A stretch of DNA of 39,522 nt, from the NCBI GenBank assembly GCA_051010015.1, contig JBPCVZ010000335.1:1-39522 (forward strand). Direction: 5' to 3'. The number at the start of each line of letters is the position of its first letter. Position 1 is the stretch's first letter. Of the stretch, positions 23,454 through 30,919 are shown piece after piece. The notes beneath the pieces were generated by a model. It was not told where the DNA came from. It made no database searches and saw only the letters and a program-made list of their open reading frames with translations. The translations under genes were made by a program, and so were the position numbers. The DNA comes from CAJQQK01 sp051010015. GTDB lineage: Bacteria > Pseudomonadota > Alphaproteobacteria > Rhizobiales > Hyphomicrobiaceae.

Positions 23454-24422
23454 ATGCCTCACAAAATCGTCCTTCTCGATAACACCGCACCGGCCCAGGC
23501 GGAACGCTTACGGTCGCTACTGCCATCCGGTTTCGAGTTGAGCCACGGCACGGCGCGCGGCGAGGATCATCTCAAGGACATCATCCGTCACGCAGACTTC
23601 GCAATCTCGGCGCAAGTCGCGGTGACCGGCGAAATACTGCGCGCTGCGCCCCGCTTGAAACTCCTGCACAAGTGGGGAGTCGGCGTCGACAACTTCGATG
23701 TTGATGCTGCGCGCAGCCTCGGCATAAAGGTCGCGCGCACGACGGGCAGCAACGCGCTCCCTGTCGCGGAATTCACGATCGGATTGATGATCGCGACGCT
23801 GCGGTTTCAGGCGCTGGGCCACGAACGATTGCGCCAGGGGCGTTGGATGGCCTTCAACGAGTTGCCGGGCCCGGCCCTTTGCATATCTGGTTCGACCGTC
23901 GGGATCGTCGGCTTCGGTGCGATCGGGCAAACGGTCGCCCGCCTGGTCAAAGGCTTTGGCTGCCGTGTCCTTTACAACAAACGAAGTCGTTTGCCGGCCG
24001 AAGAAGAGCAGGCATTGGGTGCCGAATTCGCGGAGATGCCCGAGCTTCTGGCCAACGCCGACATCGTGTCGTTGAACTGCCCGTTGACGCCGGAGACTAC
24101 CGACCTGATCAACACGGAGTCGATTGCCCGCATGAAGCCCTCCGCGGTTCTCGTCAACGTGGCACGTGGCGGCGTCGTCAATGAAGACGACCTGGCGCTT
24201 GCCTTGCGAAACCGGACGATCCGTGGCGCCGCCATGGATGTCTATTCGGTCGAGCCGTTGCCATCCGACAGCGCACTGCTCGGGCTCGACAACATTGTCC
24301 TGACGCCGCACCTCGCAGCCGCGACCGCGGATACGTTCGAGCCAACCGTGCGGCGCATGTTCGAGAACATCGCGCTTGTGTCACGCGGCGAGCCGTTGCC
24401 GCCGCAAGACGAGGTTGTGTGA
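23454..24422 (+). CDS. D-2-hydroxyacid dehydrogenase
   Basis: 322 aa, the normal size of NAD(P)-dependent D-2-hydroxyacid dehydrogenases such as glyoxylate/hydroxypyruvate reductase and phosphoglycerate dehydrogenase. HKWGVGVDNFDVDAA and NALPVAEFTIGLM belong to the substrate domain. The Rossmann motif VGIVGFGAIGQT has GxGxxG at residues 153-158. The catalytic set is Arg238 (NVARGG), Glu267 (VYSVEP) and His286 (LTPHLAAAT). At the end of the second Rossmann strand, LYNKRS (175-177 N-K-R) replaces the usual acidic residue, which points to NADP(H). It ends the RraA-creatininase-dehydrogenase run and converges with the BCCT gene. Confidence 0.92.
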   Translation: MPHKIVLLDNTAPAQAERLRSLLPSGFELSHGTARGEDHLKDIIRHADFAISAQVAVTGEILRAAPRLKLLHKWGVGVDNFDVDAARSLGIKVARTTGSNALPVAEFTIGLMIATLRFQALGHERLRQGRWMAFNELPGPALCISGSTVGIVGFGAIGQTVARLVKGFGCRVLYNKRSRLPAEEEQALGAEFAEMPELLANADIVSLNCPLTPETTDLINTESIARMKPSAVLVNVARGGVVNEDDLALALRNRTIRGAAMDVYSVEPLPSDSALLGLDNIVLTPHLAAATADTFEPTVRRMFENIALVSRGEPLPPQDEVV

Positions 24423-24466
24423 TTCGGCGCAAAGCTCGTTCGTCGGCCATTTGTCGTCAGGTTGAC

Positions 24467-24492
24467 CGGTGATACCCGTGTGGGCATCACCG
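24467..24492. terminator. Hairpin between convergent dehydrogenase and transporter genes
   Basis: CGGTGAT-A-CCC-GTGT-GGG-C-ATCACCG gives a 10-bp stem with one A/C mismatch around a GTGT loop, 45 bases after the dehydrogenase stop and 23 bases from the BCCT stop. No U-tract follows, but the strength and place suggest a shared terminator stem. Confidence 0.5.
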
Positions 24493-24514
24493 ATCTCCGG
24501 GCAACGCCGTTCGG

Positions 24515-26149
24515 CTATTTCTTGCTTGCCTGCAGCAGCCCGATCAAAAGGCTGCAGCACATTAACAACAGCACGATTGTGAACGGGAAGCCTGTCGAGA
24601 CGGCCATGGCCTGCAATGCGCCGAGTGCCTGTGCACCGCCGACCAGCAGCAGCGTCGCGGCGACCAAGCCTTCGAACGTGCACCAGAAGACGCGCTGGGA
24701 AACCGGCGCATCGGTCTTGCCACCCGCCGTGATGGTGTCGATGACCAAAGAGCCCGAGTCGGACGACGTCACAAAGAACACCAGCACCAGCACGATGCCG
24801 AGGAACGATGTGATCTGTGCAAACGGAAGCAGCTTGAGCATTTCAAACAGTTTCAGCTCCAGCGCAGCAGCTTTCACCGCGGCTTCCTTGCCCTCGGCCG
24901 CCGCGGTTGCGACTTGATCAATCGCGGTGCCACCAAAGGCGCCCATCCACAATACGCTGGCCAACGTTGGGATAACGATCACGCAGAACACGAACTCGCG
25001 GATCGTCCGGCCTCGTGAAACGCGCGCGATGAACATCCCGACAAACGGCGACCATGAAATCCACCACGCCCAGTAGAACGATGTCCAGCCTTGCGAGAAG
25101 TTGGCGTCTTCGCGCCCGAACGGCATCGACAATGGCACGAGTTCCCTGAAGTAGGCCGCACCGCCGCCGATGATGGTTTCAAAGATTGTTGCGGTCGGAC
25201 CAACGAAAAACACGAACAAAAGCAGCAACGCCGCCAATGCGATGTTGATTTCGGAAAGCACTTTCACACCACCATCGAGGCCGCGCAGCACCGAGACGGT
25301 CGCCATCGCGGTGATCACGGCGATCAGGATGACCTGGGCCGCGCCGCCGGTCGGGCTGCCAAACAGGAAGTTCATGCCGGCCAGGGCCTGCTGGGTCCCG
25401 TAGCCCAGTGACGTTGCGAGGCCGAACAACGTTGCAAAGACAGCGAGCGTGTCGATGATATGCCCGGTCCAACCCCACACGCGTTCACCGAACAGCGGGT
25501 AAAATGCCGACCGTAGCGTCAGCGGCAGCCCGCGATTAAACGTGAAGAATGCCAGCGATAGCGCCACGACCGCATAGATTGCCCACGGGTGTATCGCCCA
25601 GTGGAAGATGGTCGCCGCCATGGCCAGGTCTCGTGCGGCTGCGGCATCGCCCTTGGCCGCGCCGAGCGGTGCCCAATCGGTTCGTGCACCTGCGTCGCCG
25701 GCGGTGCCACCAAGTGCGGACGCGTAATGCGACATCGGCTCCGACACGCCGAAGAACATCAGGCCAATGCCCATACCGGCGGCAAACAGCATCGCAAACC
25801 AGCCGAGATAGCCGTAGTCCGGTTTTGCATCCGCTCCGCCGAGACGCACACCACCGAACGGTGGCAGGAGCAGGATGATGCAGAAAATGACAAAGAGGTT
25901 GCCGGAAAGAAGGAAGAACCAGTCAAGGTTCGTTGTCAGGAATGAACGCAGCCATTTAAAGAATGCTTCGGCGTCGGCCTGGAACATCAATGTGATGATC
26001 ACGAAGGCACAGATGGAGAGTCCCGAGATCAGGAAGACCGGATTGTGAATGTCCAGCCCGAACGGCGTAACGTTGTCCTGACCAAGTTTATAGTCTGACT
26101 CGATAGGATGCGGGACGTCGTCCCGATCGTCGTCGGTGACTTCTGACAT
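24515..26149 (-). CDS. BCCT family transporter (betaine/carnitine/choline type)
   Basis: 544 aa with about twelve membrane segments, the usual BCCT length. It imports quaternary ammonium or related solutes with sodium or protons. The glycine stretch in segment 3 reads GMGIGLMFFGVSEPM, as in sodium-coupled betaine carriers. The family signature lies in the later WTSFYWAWWISWSPFVGMF segment, whose aromatic residues form the substrate cage. A cytoplasmic N-tail of about 40 residues is acidic. The ribosome binding site AGGAGGAAC is excellent. It converges with the RraA/creatininase/dehydrogenase genes, so it may import the substrate of that pathway; this is inference. Confidence 0.94.
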   Translation of the reverse strand: MSEVTDDDRDDVPHPIESDYKLGQDNVTPFGLDIHNPVFLISGLSICAFVIITLMFQADAEAFFKWLRSFLTTNLDWFFLLSGNLFVIFCIILLLPPFGGVRLGGADAKPDYGYLGWFAMLFAAGMGIGLMFFGVSEPMSHYASALGGTAGDAGARTDWAPLGAAKGDAAAARDLAMAATIFHWAIHPWAIYAVVALSLAFFTFNRGLPLTLRSAFYPLFGERVWGWTGHIIDTLAVFATLFGLATSLGYGTQQALAGMNFLFGSPTGGAAQVILIAVITAMATVSVLRGLDGGVKVLSEINIALAALLLLFVFFVGPTATIFETIIGGGAAYFRELVPLSMPFGREDANFSQGWTSFYWAWWISWSPFVGMFIARVSRGRTIREFVFCVIVIPTLASVLWMGAFGGTAIDQVATAAAEGKEAAVKAAALELKLFEMLKLLPFAQITSFLGIVLVLVFFVTSSDSGSLVIDTITAGGKTDAPVSQRVFWCTFEGLVAATLLLVGGAQALGALQAMAVSTGFPFTIVLLLMCCSLLIGLLQASKK

Positions 26150-26719
26150 GCGTTCCTCCTAGATTTTTACTTTTCTATGCGGCGTCGGCAGTTCGCTCAC
26201 CGGGTTCAGAACGCCAGCGTCAAACAACCGATCCTTTATCTTGGCGAGCAACACCATTGTGACGGTTGCCGGCACGATTGTCGCAGTTCTGGAACCGAAC
26301 AAGACTAGGCTGTCAGCGACAATTCTGCAGTTGATCTCACCGGCGCGCAACGCAGCAGGCAGTCTATCTCGGCCCGCTTCTTCGCGCTGAGCGGCGACCG
26401 TGTCTTCAGCCACCGAGACTTAGGATTGGCGGGTCGCCATATGATCCGATTTTGCACTTCAATGGTGCATGACCCGCATACTACATGCTTTTTCCGGTCC
26501 CCTAGTGGCGAATTCTTGACCTGCCTTCAGCGATTGGCGCAAGCCGGCCCGACGCGAACGGTGCACTGCAGGTGCGGCAATTTGGCTAGTCAGCAAATAT
26601 TCCGTGGTGTACGCTTGAGGGCTGACCGGGCGTCGATTGGTGAGCCGCTCGTGCCGAATTCTTCGGCAGGGAACCAAGGAGCAACTTTTTCAGCACTTCA
26701 ATATTGCAAGGAGGCCAAC
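26150..26719. other. Divergent intergenic region, BCCT transporter / CBS protein
   Basis: About 570 bases. A minus-strand frame of 84 codons (26159-26413) ends just before the BCCT ribosome binding site, but has no family resemblance and no clear ribosome binding site of its own; it may be a decayed remnant or chance. The rest holds promoters for both sides. I could not pick a reliable -35/-10 pair or an FNR-type box. Confidence 0.45.
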
Positions 26720-27154
26720 ATGAAAGCTCTGATAAGCAGCATTCTCAAGACGAAGGGAGACACGATCCACATTGTGGCTCCGGATACTTCAGTGTTCGAT
26801 GCGTTGAAGCAAATGGCGGAAGAAAATGTCGGCGCCTTGATCGTGATGCAGGACAACAAGCTGGTTGGAATCGTTTCCGAGCGCGACTACGCGCGCAAAG
26901 TCATTCTCATGGGGCGCAGTTCTTCCGACACCCCGGTCAGCGCGATCATGTCAACCAAGGTCATCTGTGCGAGACCCGATCAAACCATCGGCGAATGCAT
27001 GGGGATGATGACCGCGAAGGCGGTTCGTCATTTGCCGGTCCTCGATCATAAGGCGGTGATCGGTATCGTTTCGATTGGTGACCTTGTCAAAGCGATCATC
27101 GGCGAGCAGCAGTTCGTCATCGAGCAGCTTGAGAATTATATTCACGGCCATTGA
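26720..27154 (+). CDS. Twin CBS-domain protein
   Basis: 144 aa from the ATG at 26720, which has AAGGAGG upstream; the longer open frame from 26426 has no such support. It consists almost wholly of two CBS motifs: the first (KTKGDTIHIVAPDTSVFDAL, LIVMQDNKLVGIVSERDYAR) and the second (MSTKVICARPDQTIGECMGM, RHLPVLDHKAVIGIVSIGDL). Paired CBS domains form a cleft for AMP, ATP or other adenosyl ligands and serve as energy sensors; stand-alone versions like this are widespread in alphaproteobacteria and are often stress-induced. No partner is obvious in the neighbourhood. Confidence 0.92.
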   Translation: MKALISSILKTKGDTIHIVAPDTSVFDALKQMAEENVGALIVMQDNKLVGIVSERDYARKVILMGRSSSDTPVSAIMSTKVICARPDQTIGECMGMMTAKAVRHLPVLDHKAVIGIVSIGDLVKAIIGEQQFVIEQLENYIHGH

Positions 27155-27267
27155 CCCTGGGCCGAGGCCGCTTTGCAACGTCTGGCGATTGCGAGTCAGA
27201 TGTATATTTGTGTCCTTTGCGCTGAATGCTAAGAGTTTCGTGCGGCGGTATTCGGGAGGGCGGTGGC

Positions 27268-28254
27268 ATGTGCTTGGCAGGATCGATACGCTTGACGGCA
27301 GGGCTGGTCGCAGCGCTAGCAGTTTCTGCTTTGCTGGCGCCGACGAACGCCCAGACCGTGAAAGCGGTCAAGGCCGATACGGGGCGCGCTGATCCGCGCG
27401 AAAGGACTCCCGCCAAAAAGCTTTTTGGCTACAAGCGCAATGCCGCTCCGCTGCGTCCGCAAGCGCACGGGTTTTACAGCCGCGGCTGCCTTGCCGGCGG
27501 CGAGCGGCTGGAGATAAATGGACCGGCTTGGCAGGCGATGCGCTTGTCGCGCAACCGCAACTGGGGGCACCCGCAACTCATTAAACTCGTGCGTCGCCTG
27601 GCGATCGAGGCGCGCAAGTATGACGGCTGGCCGGGGCTGTTGGTCGGGGATATCTCGCAGCCGCGCGGTGGGCCCATGCTGACGGGCCATGCCAGTCATC
27701 AGCTCGGCCTGGATGCCGACATCTGGTTTACCCAGATGCCGAACCGACGGTTGTCGCGGCGCGAGCGCGAACGCCTGTCGGCGACGTCCATGCTCGGCAG
27801 TAAGACGACGGTCAACGAGCGGATCTGGTCGCTCAGCCACGTCCGTCTGATCCGGCGCGCGGCCTCATATCCGGAGGTCGAGCGTATACTTGTGCACCCC
27901 GCCATCAAGAAAGCGCTGTGTGACGGCGCAAAAGAGCTCGGAGGCAGCCGCGCCTGGTTGGCCAAGGTGCGACCCTACTGGGGGCACCACTATCATTTCC
28001 ATGTGCGGATCGGCTGCCCCCGAGGATCGCCCGGGTGTCGGCGCCAGAAGCCGACAACCGGTGCGCCGGGGTGCACGAAGGAGCTTGCCTATTGGTTCCG
28101 ACTGCTCACGGCGCCGCCGAGACCGGTGAGAAAAAAGAAGAAGAAGCGCAAGCCGCGCCCGCCGATCACGCTCGCCGGACTGCCGGCGGCCTGCCGCCAG
28201 GTGCTGGATGCCGGAAAGATCATTCCACCAGTGCCGGTCCCGGTAAAGCGTTAG
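27268..28254 (+). CDS. mepA: Penicillin-insensitive murein endopeptidase
   Basis: 328 aa from the ATG at 27268 (GGAGGG upstream; an ATG at 27226 adds 14 residues that spoil the signal peptide). The signal peptide is residues 1-29, ending PTNAQ. The M74 metallopeptidase domain cleaves D-Ala-meso-DAP cross-links in the periplasm. The zinc motif GHASHQLGLDADIW has His144 and Asp151, matching His113 and Asp120 of E. coli MepA, and HHYHFHVRIGCP holds the third histidine ligand region. Six or more cysteines in the second half (GCPRGSPGCRRQKP) fit the family's disulfides. A lysine-run linker (KKKKKRKPRPP) near the C-terminus is unusual. The RlpA-like gene follows. Confidence 0.93.
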   Translation: MCLAGSIRLTAGLVAALAVSALLAPTNAQTVKAVKADTGRADPRERTPAKKLFGYKRNAAPLRPQAHGFYSRGCLAGGERLEINGPAWQAMRLSRNRNWGHPQLIKLVRRLAIEARKYDGWPGLLVGDISQPRGGPMLTGHASHQLGLDADIWFTQMPNRRLSRRERERLSATSMLGSKTTVNERIWSLSHVRLIRRAASYPEVERILVHPAIKKALCDGAKELGGSRAWLAKVRPYWGHHYHFHVRIGCPRGSPGCRRQKPTTGAPGCTKELAYWFRLLTAPPRPVRKKKKKRKPRPPITLAGLPAACRQVLDAGKIIPPVPVPVKR

Positions 28255-28388
28255 GTTTGCCGGTCGGCACAATGTTTCCGCAGTTTGGCCGCACCGCCAT
28301 CAGTCTGTTTCCGTATTCGCCGCCTAGACCTTTGTTGCCACGAGAGCATTAGCGCTCGGGCCTGGTGAGGTCTGTCGGAGGAACGCCC

Positions 28389-28961
28389 GTGACGCGGGAG
28401 CTAACGGTACACGCTGGAGCAACGGCGCCGGCATGGCGATCGATTAGTGCGATGGCCGGCGTCGTCCTGGCCAGCGCGCTTGTGGCGGCTTGTTCGAGCG
28501 GGAGCAGTCGCGTCGACGGCGGACGCCAGAAGGTGACAACCTATTCGCCGCGTGTCGTTGCCTACGGAGAGCCCGTTCCGAAAGGCGGCGGCCGCTACAA
28601 GCTTGGTCGGCCGTACTATGTCGGTGGTCGGCGATATGTTCCGCGGCGGGACCCGGGCTATGCTCGCACGGGCATCGCGTCATGGTATGGCAGGGATTTC
28701 CATGGCCGCCTGACCGCGAACGGCGAAGTTTACGACATGTATGGTTTGAGCGCGGCGCATCCGACGCTGCCGCTACCCTCCCTGGTCGAGGTGACCAATA
28801 TCCGGACGGGACGCCGCGTTATTGTGCGGGTCAATGACCGAGGGCCTTTCGCGCGTGGCCGCATTATCGATCTGTCCTATCGTGCCGCGCAGGAACTCGG
28901 GATCGTTCAAAAGGGCACGGGCGAGGTTCATGTTCGCTATCTCCGGCCTGCGCCGCTTTAA
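28389..28961 (+). CDS. rlpA: RlpA-like septal ring lytic transglycosylase lipoprotein
   Basis: 190 aa from the GTG at 28389 (GGAGG eight bases upstream; a GTG at 28365 is the alternative). A lipoprotein signal ends in LVAAC, so the product should be anchored in the outer membrane. The double-psi beta-barrel RlpA domain follows: TGIASWYGRDFHGRLTANG, YDMYGLSAAHPTLPLPS, LVEVTNIRTGRRVIVRVNDRGPF and RIIDLSYRAAQELG, with the aspartate of NDRGPF at the active site. RlpA cuts glycan strands without stem peptides at the division site. There is no SPOR domain, which RlpA of gammaproteobacteria has. It is 134 bases after mepA, so two wall enzymes lie together. Confidence 0.88.
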   Translation: MTRELTVHAGATAPAWRSISAMAGVVLASALVAACSSGSSRVDGGRQKVTTYSPRVVAYGEPVPKGGGRYKLGRPYYVGGRRYVPRRDPGYARTGIASWYGRDFHGRLTANGEVYDMYGLSAAHPTLPLPSLVEVTNIRTGRRVIVRVNDRGPFARGRIIDLSYRAAQELGIVQKGTGEVHVRYLRPAPL

Positions 28962-29132
28962 TTGACCGGTCTCTTCTGGGTGGAGACTGGGCGGCACCGC
29001 GGTCGCCGCGCGCCCATGAGCGCGCTTTACGACGCCGGACAAAAGCTGTAATTCACCGTGCAGGTTCAATAGCAACTCGTTTGAACGCATCTGCGCAGCC
29101 CCTGGCATGGCGCATCTGCCGGAGATCCACCA

Positions 29133-29828
29133 ATGAAAAAAGTCTACGCGAGCGCTGCAGAAGCGCTGGACGGCGTATTGCAGGACGGCATGTTGATCGC
29201 AGCCGGAGGCTTCGGCCTGTGCGGTATTCCGGAAAATCTGATCACCGCGATCCGTGACGCCGGTGTCAAGGACCTCACGGTTGCCTCGAACAATGCCGGT
29301 GTCGACGATTTTGGCCTCGGTCTTTTGCTGCAGACGCGCCAGGTCAAGAAGATGATCTCGTCTTACGTTGGTGAGAACGACGAGTTCATGCGCCAGTATC
29401 TCGCGGGTGACCTCGAGATCGAGTTCAATCCTCAGGGCACGCTCGCTGAACGCATGCGCGCGGGCGGTGCTGGCATTGCCGGTTTCTATACCAAGACCGG
29501 TGTTGGAACGATGATTGCCGAAGGCAAAGAACACAAGGATTTCAACGGCGAAACGTATATCCTTGAAGAAGGCATCTTTGCTGACCTGTCGATTGTCAAA
29601 GCTTGGAAAGGCGATGAAGCCGGCAACCTGATCTTTCGCAAAACCGCACGCAACTTTAACCCGGTGGCTGCGACCTGCGGCAAGGTCTGCGTCGCGGAAG
29701 TCGAGGAACTCGTGCCGGTCGGGGAACTGGAGCCGGACAACATCCATACCCCAGGAATCTTCGTCAATCGCATCATCAAGGGCGAGCACGAGAAACGTAT
29801 CGAACAGCGCACGACACGTGCCGCGTAA
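29133..29828 (+). CDS. scoA: 3-oxoacid CoA-transferase subunit A
   Basis: 231 aa, the usual size of the A subunit of succinyl-CoA:3-ketoacid CoA-transferase. The start MKKVYASAAEALDGVLQDGM and GGFGLCGIPENLI (the CoA-binding GxGxxGxP-type loop) are diagnostic, as are VASNNAGVDDFGLGLLL and GEFNPQGTLAERMRAGG-like NPQGTLAERMRAGGAGI. With subunit B it transfers CoA from succinyl-CoA to acetoacetate in ketone-body or polyhydroxybutyrate use. GGAGATCC precedes the start. Subunit B follows after 72 bp on the same strand. Confidence 0.95.
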   Translation: MKKVYASAAEALDGVLQDGMLIAAGGFGLCGIPENLITAIRDAGVKDLTVASNNAGVDDFGLGLLLQTRQVKKMISSYVGENDEFMRQYLAGDLEIEFNPQGTLAERMRAGGAGIAGFYTKTGVGTMIAEGKEHKDFNGETYILEEGIFADLSIVKAWKGDEAGNLIFRKTARNFNPVAATCGKVCVAEVEELVPVGELEPDNIHTPGIFVNRIIKGEHEKRIEQRTTRAA

Positions 29829-29900
29829 CTTCGTCCGGCAGGCAATGAGCCGGCGCGCCCATACGGGCTCTTCAACAAGCTTCGAGCAGGAGTGACATCG

Positions 29901-30533
29901 ATGGCAGGCTGGGATCGCAACCAGATGGCGGCACGCGCCGCGCAAGAACTCGAAGACGGCATGTACGTCAATCTCGGGATCGGTATCCCGACGCTGGTGT
30001 CGAACTATATTCCCGACGGTGTCGACGTGACGCTGCAATCGGAAAACGGCATGCTTGGCATGGGACCGTTTCCGACGGACGATGAGATCGATGCCGACCT
30101 GATCAATGCCGGCAAACAGACCATTACCGAACTGGACCGAACCTCTTACTTCTCGTCGGCTGACAGCTTCGCGATGATCCGTGGTGGCCATATTGCGCTG
30201 TCGATTTTGGGCGCCATGGAGGTTTCCGAAGACGGCGACCTCGCGAATTGGATGATTCCGGGCAGGCTGGTCAAGGGAATGGGCGGCGCCATGGACCTCG
30301 TCGCAGGCGTCCGCAAGGTGGTCGTGATCATGGATCACACCAATAAGAAGGGTGATTCGAAGCTTCTGAAAAAGTGCACGCTGCCACTTACCGGGACCAA
30401 GGTTGTTGACCGAATCATTACCAATTTGGGCGTTTTTGATGTCATTGACGGCGGCATAAAAACTGTGGAAATCGCAGATGGCGTCTCCATGAATGACATT
30501 CGCGAGGCGACCGAGGCAGCACTCGTCGAGTGA
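29901..30533 (+). CDS. scoB: 3-oxoacid CoA-transferase subunit B
   Basis: 210 aa from the ATG at 29901 (AGGAG nine bases upstream; a GTG at 29892 is within that site). The catalytic glutamate is Glu48 in QSENGMLGMGP, which forms the glutamyl-CoA thioester in this family. Other family signs are VNLGIGIPTLVSNYIP, SFAMIRGGHIALSILGAMEV, LVKGMGGAMDLVAGV and CTLPLTGTKVVDRIITNLGVF. It completes the heterodimeric CoA-transferase with the preceding gene. Nothing in the wider neighbourhood marks the pathway, but two acyl-CoA ligases are in the window. Confidence 0.95.
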   Translation: MAGWDRNQMAARAAQELEDGMYVNLGIGIPTLVSNYIPDGVDVTLQSENGMLGMGPFPTDDEIDADLINAGKQTITELDRTSYFSSADSFAMIRGGHIALSILGAMEVSEDGDLANWMIPGRLVKGMGGAMDLVAGVRKVVVIMDHTNKKGDSKLLKKCTLPLTGTKVVDRIITNLGVFDVIDGGIKTVEIADGVSMNDIREATEAALVE

Positions 30534-30919
30534 AATTTGTGCTTGTTATGCCATCGACTTAGTGGTTATCACCGGGCTGTAGACAGGTGTTGATTCTGGT
30601 TCTGCAACTTGTCGGGAAAGTGCTGAAATCGCAAAGAAAACAGAGTTCGCTCGACCTCAGGCACTTTTGATATTATGGTCAGAACGTGAGGATGATGCGA
30701 TAAGATTCGGGCCGGGGGCTTTGTCTTTGCGAACGGGGATTCGCCGAATTGCCACACGCAAGTCGAAACTTGCTCTCGACCTCTGGAAAGGTTAACAAGG
30801 GTGAGTCGGTAACATTCAGTAACAAATCGCTGCCGGGCCGCTGCCGTGAGGTGTCGGTTCAAAAAGCGCCCTGACGCCGTTTCGTTGAATGGATAGCTAC
30901 GAAAGAACGCGCGCTGACG
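30534..30919. other. Intergenic stretch upstream of AsmA-like gene
   Basis: About 386 bases with no convincing gene. It contains a TATTAT hexamer near 30672 after TTTTGA but no good -35, and three GTAACA or GTTAACA words at about 30790-30822. No FNR-type box was found (two TTGAT words lack the second half). Promoters for the AsmA-like gene probably lie here. Confidence 0.45.

Noticed and set aside
26159..26413. 84-codon minus-strand frame just upstream of the BCCT gene
   Set aside because: Its stop touches the BCCT ribosome binding site, which is suggestive, but the product has no recognisable family and no clear ribosome binding site, so I left it as uncertain.
28966..28990. GTCTC/GAGAC inverted repeat after the RlpA-like gene
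   Set aside because: Only a 5-bp stem without a U-tract; too weak to call a terminator.
28773..30338. 521-codon minus-strand open frame
   Set aside because: It overlaps both CoA-transferase subunits and part of the RlpA-like gene antisense; its product resembles nothing and the plus-strand genes are unmistakable.
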